Source of the DNA: Leptospira bandrabouensis
GTDB lineage: Bacteria > Spirochaetota > Leptospiria > Leptospirales > Leptospiraceae
Direction: 5' to 3'
Length of the DNA: 64,000 nt
Assembly (NCBI RefSeq): GCF_004770905.1
Contig: NZ_RQHT01000015.1
Location: 62,001-126,000 of the forward strand
Below the pieces are notes generated by a model. The model had not been told where the DNA came from. It worked only from the letters and a program-made list of their open reading frames with translations, and did no database searches. Both the position numbers and the translations under genes were made by a program. Of the stretch, positions 59,454 to 64,000 are shown piece after piece. Position 1 is the stretch's first letter. Each line of letters opens with the position of its first letter.

Positions 59454-61079
59454 TTAAAAGTTAAAAAGTAAAAAATCATTCGGGCAGTTTGGAATATTCA
59501 TTCTCTTCCATCCCTTACTCTTACCAATAACCAATTTTTTAAATTCGTTATCGTTTCTGAAATTTAAATCATTTAATAATGCTGAATTTATCCATACTAA
59601 ATTTATTTTATTTCGTAAAATAAATTCATCAAAATTGGAATTTTTATCAAAATGGTGATATACAAGCATCTCCTTTGGCAAAAACGTCGAAATAAAACCA
59701 AGATTACTCAGAAGAACCATTTCTTTATTCTCAAAGTTTAAGTGGTTTAAAAAATTCAAGTTATCAACACTTGTACAAAGTCCCTTCCCATGAATCCCAG
59801 CCTGACCTTCCGGAATTGTTAGTCCAGACTTTCCACTCAGTCTCCAAGGCGTGACATAAATTAAAATTGAAGCTACCAGAATCGACTTTATTGGAAAAGA
59901 GAATTTTGCTTTATACCGAAGTAATCCAAATTTTTCCCTTAAATTCTGTATCCCGAAAATAAGTAAAAATGGTACGACCATCAAAAGATAGTGAGGTCTT
60001 GGATAAATTAGAATCGTTGAAACTAATACTGGCATCGCGTAGATCAATACGAAACACTTTTGGAGCAAATTCCTTTGTCCCTGATACAAACTAAAAAAGA
60101 ATCCAATAAACCAAAATAAAACAATTAAAATTACAGAGTATGCTGCCACTTGCACAGGAACAGTATTGTTTCCCGGCTCACCAATAAAAAAAGGAATCAG
60201 TAAACTTCCTAACTCCTTTGGGAGAATAAAAATATTACGCAGTACATGGCCCAAGAATTTACTTGGATTTGCAATTAATGCCTCAGAGATAGTTTTAGCA
60301 GAGCCGAAGTCTTTACTCATAGCCAATTCACAATAAGACCAAGGATCTTCTTTCCACAGATCAAATTGGAATAACCCATAAGCATAATGCTGACAAAAGG
60401 CTATAGAACTCCTATGTCCATCAGTTGGATTGTATTTGATGAGTAAAAACGAAGCAATTAACAATGTTATGATGAAAGGATATTTAAAATGTTGGAATGT
60501 AAGGTATTGGTATAAAACATAGAAACTCACTACTATGATGCTTAATAATAAGGTAAGTGAATATTCAGGTCTGATGAATGTCAGAATTACTGCACCAATG
60601 AGCAAAATAATAAGCATTTGATCTTTTTTTCTACCTAAAGCGAAAGTAAAAACCAACATCATCACCGAGGCATTAAAATGCGTTATATAGGAAGGTGACA
60701 TGGAAAAAGTAGGATTTACTATTAGAAAAAAATAGGAAAACAAAAAAGCTAAAAAAGCTGACTTAGTTACCTTGTAAGTAAAAACAAACAAAGAAATACC
60801 AAAAATGATTGTTACCAGAGCAAAATTGGTTCTATAAAGATTTATTGGATTAGTGATGAACTGATTCAATAGAGTCAAATAGAATCGATAAAAAATGCCG
60901 TCACTTCCTAGATGTCCAGTTATAGTATAGTGTATATGATACGCTTCATCGTATGACATGAATTCCCATACATTCTCAAATTTATACAGCAGTTTAAACA
61001 AAACTAAGCAAATACCGAAAAACGAAATCACTAGTGGCAAATTAAAACTAGGATAAAAAAAACTTTTCGATTTTTGCAT
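59454..61079 (-). CDS. GT-C-like polytopic membrane glycosyltransferase
   Basis: The 541-residue protein has about eleven membrane segments. The early periplasmic loop reads EFMSYDEAYHIHYTITGHLG, a GT-C-type Asp-Glu motif. YPRPHYLLMVVPFLLIF lies near the end of the membrane part, and a soluble tail of about 130 residues contains two Cys (CTSVDNL; CPNDFLLF). It should act on the periplasmic face with a polyprenyl-linked donor. It sits between hisF and fnlA in the same transcript direction. Confidence 0.7.
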   Translation of the reverse strand: MQKSKSFFYPSFNLPLVISFFGICLVLFKLLYKFENVWEFMSYDEAYHIHYTITGHLGSDGIFYRFYLTLLNQFITNPINLYRTNFALVTIIFGISLFVFTYKVTKSAFLAFLFSYFFLIVNPTFSMSPSYITHFNASVMMLVFTFALGRKKDQMLIILLIGAVILTFIRPEYSLTLLLSIIVVSFYVLYQYLTFQHFKYPFIITLLIASFLLIKYNPTDGHRSSIAFCQHYAYGLFQFDLWKEDPWSYCELAMSKDFGSAKTISEALIANPSKFLGHVLRNIFILPKELGSLLIPFFIGEPGNNTVPVQVAAYSVILIVLFWFIGFFFSLYQGQRNLLQKCFVLIYAMPVLVSTILIYPRPHYLLMVVPFLLIFGIQNLREKFGLLRYKAKFSFPIKSILVASILIYVTPWRLSGKSGLTIPEGQAGIHGKGLCTSVDNLNFLNHLNFENKEMVLLSNLGFISTFLPKEMLVYHHFDKNSNFDEFILRNKINLVWINSALLNDLNFRNDNEFKKLVIGKSKGWKRMNIPNCPNDFLLFNF

Positions 61080-61105
61080 TTCGTTATTGTATCATTCCGA
61101 AAACT

Positions 61106-61876
61106 CTATTGGTCTTTAGAAAGATTATCTCGCTCTTCAATTGTTGGGTAATTTATCATCACTGCTCGATATTTCCCTTTAAAAACAAAGAAGCTACCAA
61201 CACCAACACCAATATACTTAAATTTTTGCACGGCAACTTCTATATCTTTTAGGCTGCCAACTCCTCCGATAATTGTCATGGGAATTGAAAGTTGATTGTA
61301 TATTTTTTCAAGGATAGGAAAATCTAAACCATTCATCATACCATCATGATCGATTGAGTTTATGACGATTTCTCCTGCGCCCAAACTTTGAAGTTTAAGT
61401 GAAAATTCAACCGGATCTAATTTAGAATTTTTTGTCCCGTTATGAGTCCAAATTTCATAGTTAGAGCTTAACTTTTTTTTCTTTATATCAAGCACAGCGA
61501 CAACACTTTGACTTCCGATTTCTTCTGCAATATTAGAAATGATATTTGGATTCTCCACTACAATAGAACTTAAAGCCACCTTTTCTATACCCATAGAAAC
61601 AACTGCCTTAGCCTGACTTACAGTTTTTACACCGCCTCCATAGCACAAAGGCATCCGACTTTCATTAGCAAGGTTTTGTAAAAGTTTTAAATCAGGTTCT
61701 TTTGCATATCGAGTAGCATCAATATCAATTACAATCAACTCATCAGCTTCTTTTTCATTAAAGATTTTGACAGCATTAATTGGATCACCTACATATTTCG
61801 GGTCTGAAAACTTTTGCGTTTTCACAAGACCGCCATCTTTCACAAGCAAACAAGGAATAATTCTTGGTCTCAGCAT
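61106..61876 (-). CDS. hisF: HisF-like subunit of a sugar amidotransferase system (Asp11 lost)
   Basis: The 256-residue TIM barrel is clearly HisF-derived: RPRIIPCLLVKDGGLVKT, IVIDIDATRYAKEPD, CYGGGVKTVSQAKAVVSMG, AVLDIKKKK and IIGGVGSLKDIE. The catalytic Asp11 of imidazole glycerol phosphate synthase is Leu11, while Asp130 is retained. With HisH and a WbpG-like enzyme beside it, it most likely channels ammonia for sugar modification rather than histidine synthesis. It starts directly after the hisH stop. Confidence 0.88.
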   Translation of the reverse strand: MLRPRIIPCLLVKDGGLVKTQKFSDPKYVGDPINAVKIFNEKEADELIVIDIDATRYAKEPDLKLLQNLANESRMPLCYGGGVKTVSQAKAVVSMGIEKVALSSIVVENPNIISNIAEEIGSQSVVAVLDIKKKKLSSNYEIWTHNGTKNSKLDPVEFSLKLQSLGAGEIVINSIDHDGMMNGLDFPILEKIYNQLSIPMTIIGGVGSLKDIEVAVQKFKYIGVGVGSFFVFKGKYRAVMINYPTIEERDNLSKDQ

Positions 61877-62494
61877 TTATATCTCAGCAAAATTTTTTAA
61901 AAGTATTTGGCCATAGTGATGACTCTTTTCCGGATGGAATTGCACACCGTAGATATTATTCTTTTTGATAGCACTTGAAAAACTAGTTCCATAGTCTGTT
62001 TTAGAAATTTCATTTTGTTTATCGGTGCATTCAAAATAATAGGAATGTAAAAAATAAAACCGTGAATCCGACTCCAACCCGCGAAACAATTTTGAGCCAT
62101 CTTGATTTGGCTGTACGTCATTCCATCCCATATGTGGCATGGGAATTTTTTTTTCTAACTTACGAAAATCAAATTTTTTAACAGAACCGGAGATCCAACC
62201 TAACCCCGATTTAACGCCTTCTTCACTTGAATTGGCCAAAATCTGCATGCCTACGCAAATTCCAATGATAGGTGTATTTTTTTGGAATACCAATTCCTCT
62301 ATTTTACTTCGCATACCAGATGCATTTAAAAGGTCTATTGCATGGTCAAAAGCACCGACCCCGGGAAGGATTAGTTTAGTTGCGTTTTCTAAATCATCTA
62401 CAGATTTTGCAATCCGAGTTTCAACATTAATCCTTTTGTAAACATTCTGAAATGAAAGTATGTTCCCTAAACCATAATCAATAATTGTTAGCAT
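61877..62494 (-). CDS. hisH: HisH-like glutamine amidotransferase
   Basis: The 205-residue class I amidotransferase has IIDYGLGNILSFQNVY, ILPGVGAFDHAID, the nucleophile Cys80 in IIGICVGMQILANSSEEG, and His187/Glu189 in GVQFHPEKSHHYG. The triad is complete, so it should release ammonia from glutamine. The neighbours WbpG and HisF point to a polysaccharide-modification copy, distinct from the histidine biosynthetic one expected elsewhere in the chromosome. Confidence 0.9.
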   Translation of the reverse strand: MLTIIDYGLGNILSFQNVYKRINVETRIAKSVDDLENATKLILPGVGAFDHAIDLLNASGMRSKIEELVFQKNTPIIGICVGMQILANSSEEGVKSGLGWISGSVKKFDFRKLEKKIPMPHMGWNDVQPNQDGSKLFRGLESDSRFYFLHSYYFECTDKQNEISKTDYGTSFSSAIKKNNIYGVQFHPEKSHHYGQILLKNFAEI

Positions 62495-62509
62495 AAATAT
62501 GAGTATTAG

Positions 62510-63649
62510 CTAAAAAGCTCCACCCCTTCTACCTAAGTTTAAAAATGTAATTACATTTTCCAAAAATTTAAGTTTTTTATGATCATTTTTATAATCCCAG
62601 TAAAATTTTAAATCCATCTTGTGGTAATGATCTAATTCATCTGCACTAATCCCAAGCTTTGTAGCGATGAATTCAAAATCTTGTTTGAGTAATTCTGGAT
62701 CATACGATGGTTTTTTTAAAGTCTCTAGTGATTCCTCTCGCGTTGTTTGACCCGTTAAGATCAGACTTGATAGTTGATTCCTTCTTACATCAAAATTAAA
62801 ACGAGTAGGTAACCAATATCCTTCATAAAATCGCGTAAATCTGGACTCAAAATGTTTCTGGCCATATGATTTCCATCCGTATTCCTTCTCCAAAGTTTCA
62901 ATTGCCAAGTTTTTGGAATAAGGCATAAAATTTAATGGTTTTAGAACTTTCATCCCTTTGATATACTTCTGATAGATTTTATGCCTATAGACCGAACTGA
63001 AAGGATAAGTCTTCATTGGGATTGTACCAAATTTTTTGATAATATCTCGTATATGAACTAAATCAGTACCCCAGTAATAATACTTATACGGCATAATGAC
63101 ACATTCAGTTGCGATATTACCGCCATTGAGTATATATTTGATATTATATTTGTCTGAAAATTTATAAAGCACTGCTCCAAATGCATGATCCTGGGGAATA
63201 TCTATATGGGGCACTCCCGCCTTAAACCATGCTAATTGAAAATCTCTCATTTCATTCCAATTGATTACCTCTGTGAATAAATCTAAGTTTAACTTATCTA
63301 CAAGTTTACTTATATTATTCACGGCCATTTCGGAATTCCAACCGCCATCTACATGGAAAACAAGCGGTCTAAGTCCATACTCTTTTACCATCGTGTGAAG
63401 CATATAGGAACTATCGACTCCACCGCTTAGTCCTAATATACAATCAAAATCTTTATTCTTCGCAGACTTTTTGATTTGATCAACGTAAGTCTCTAGAATT
63501 TTATGTCCTTTTTCATTTGGGAACCAATTTGGCTTTACATTGTTTTGGAAGTCCCAGTATACACTGGAAATTCCATCCTTATCAAATGTTACATCAGGAA
63601 GGGTTGAATCAATTACAGTTTTTGTACAGATTTGGTATGCTTTGTTCAT
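62510..63649 (-). CDS. wbpG: N-acetyl sugar amidotransferase (WbpG/PseA family)
   Basis: The 379-residue protein has the PP-loop ATP-binding motif SGGVDS (75-80) in FDCILGLSGGVDSSYMLHTM, FHVDGGWNSEMAVNNI, and the later IDIPQDHAFGAVLYKF and YILNGGNIATECV. Such enzymes amidate N-acetyl sugars with ammonia supplied by HisH and HisF, giving acetamidino groups. The N-terminal region keeps only one (Cys8) of the four cysteines I expect for the family's zinc knuckle. It ends 15 bases before hisH. Confidence 0.88.
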   Translation of the reverse strand: MNKAYQICTKTVIDSTLPDVTFDKDGISSVYWDFQNNVKPNWFPNEKGHKILETYVDQIKKSAKNKDFDCILGLSGGVDSSYMLHTMVKEYGLRPLVFHVDGGWNSEMAVNNISKLVDKLNLDLFTEVINWNEMRDFQLAWFKAGVPHIDIPQDHAFGAVLYKFSDKYNIKYILNGGNIATECVIMPYKYYYWGTDLVHIRDIIKKFGTIPMKTYPFSSVYRHKIYQKYIKGMKVLKPLNFMPYSKNLAIETLEKEYGWKSYGQKHFESRFTRFYEGYWLPTRFNFDVRRNQLSSLILTGQTTREESLETLKKPSYDPELLKQDFEFIATKLGISADELDHYHKMDLKFYWDYKNDHKKLKFLENVITFLNLGRRGGAF

Positions 63650-63682
63650 GAAATTTTTTCCAAATTAATAAAATGAATTCAA

Positions 63683-64000
63683 TTATACTAACAACTTATA
63701 GATATTTAAGTATTTATTAAGAACTATTTCTGATGTATAATTATTTTTAACTTTTGTAATATTGAAAATAGACATTTTCTTACGCAAATTAACATCTTTC
63801 ATTCTTTCAATAGCTTTTTTAAGGGCGAACACATCGTTCGTTGGAATGATAATGCCGCCTTTACTTTCGATCATATCTGCATTAGCACCAACATCAGTTG
63901 CAACGACAGGAAGACCAGAAGCCATAGCCTCGAGCATTGAAACCGAAAAACCCTCAGTATGTGATGGGAACACAAAAAGATCGGATTTTCTTAAAAAATC
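63683..64000 (-). CDS. GT4 glycosyltransferase, C-terminal part (5' end outside window)
   Basis: The frame is open to the right edge, with about 105 C-terminal residues visible. It reads through KSDLFVFPSHTEGFSVSMLEAMASGLPVVATDVG, the GT4 donor-binding signature in which the Glu of HTEGF and of LEAM contact the nucleotide sugar. Then ESKGGIIIPTNDVFALKKAI follows. The GTG at 63973 is internal, not the start. It is the most upstream gene visible of the leftward cluster, 33 bases before wbpG. Confidence 0.9.
   Translation of the reverse strand, partial: DFLRKSDLFVFPSHTEGFSVSMLEAMASGLPVVATDVGANADMIESKGGIIIPTNDVFALKKAIERMKDVNLRKKMSIFNITKVKNNYTSEIVLNKYLNIYKLLV

Overview
The window is almost certainly Leptospira chromosome. 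The reasons are the gene order tRNA-Thr / tRNA-Trp / secE / nusG / rplKAJL / rpoBC / rpsL / rpsG, the spirochaete-type RpoB with Asn in the rifampicin pocket, and a long leftward-transcribed lipopolysaccharide (rfb-type) locus full of membrane glycosyltransferases. A saprophytic or intermediate Leptospira is my guess; the sequence alone does not fix the species.

Layout. (1) 1-587: the N-terminal part of a divergent EF-G-family GTPase, running off the left edge. (2) 602-12890, minus strand: two tRNAs, secE-nusG, the 50S genes rplK, rplA, rplJ and rplL, then rpoB, rpoC, rpsL and rpsG. There is a terminator-like attenuator between rplL and rpoB, paired hairpins between rpoC and rpsL, and a clear terminator after rpsG. 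(3) 13105-19545: housekeeping and accessory genes on both strands: a stand-alone GHKL ATPase, a short-chain dehydrogenase, an ArsR-type regulator with a palindromic leader, heptose epimerase HldD, a UbiD-type decarboxylase and an App1/DUF2183-like protein. (4) 19551-35163: paired polyprenyl-phosphate sugar synthases (GT2) and multi-spanning GT-C-like transferases plus an O-antigen-ligase-like protein. Three of the membrane proteins are recognisable paralogues of one another, and one GT-C protein looks split into two cistrons. (5) 35195-44106: FkbM methyltransferase, a methyltransferase-like/GT2 fusion, three glycosyltransferases and the dTDP-L-rhamnose genes rmlD, rmlA, rmlB, rmlC. (6) 44281-45106, plus strand: a 10-codon leader ORF and a rhamnosyltransferase-like GT2. 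(7) 45235-64000, minus strand: dTDP-3-amino-3,6-dideoxyhexose genes (fdtA/fdtB type), a TIGR04325-like methyltransferase, glycosyltransferases, Wzx, Wzy, the initiating phosphoglycosyltransferase, a WbuB-like transferase, the UDP-L-FucNAc genes (fnlC, fnlB, fnlA), another GT-C protein, a HisF/HisH/WbpG amidotransferase module and the C-terminal part of a GT4 enzyme cut by the right edge.

Taken together, regions 5-7 encode a Wzx/Wzy-dependent O-antigen. Its predicted ingredients are L-rhamnose, L-FucNAc, a 3-amino-3,6-dideoxyhexose (Qui3N or Fuc3N type) and a sugar carrying an amidino or amide group. Region 4 would add side-branch sugars on the periplasmic face from polyprenyl-phosphate donors. 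Four-base ATGA overlaps (or one-base TAATG joins) between many neighbours indicate long, translationally coupled transcripts.

Most notable details: the RpoB Asn480 substitution expected to give natural rifampicin resistance; a probable CTG start codon for the fdtA-like gene; HisF Asp11 replaced by Leu while Asp130 is kept; a leader minicistron in front of the only plus-strand glycosyltransferase in its neighbourhood; and the three-member GT-C paralogue family. I found no insertion sequence, CRISPR array or phage gene, and no gene-free stretch longer than 300 bases.
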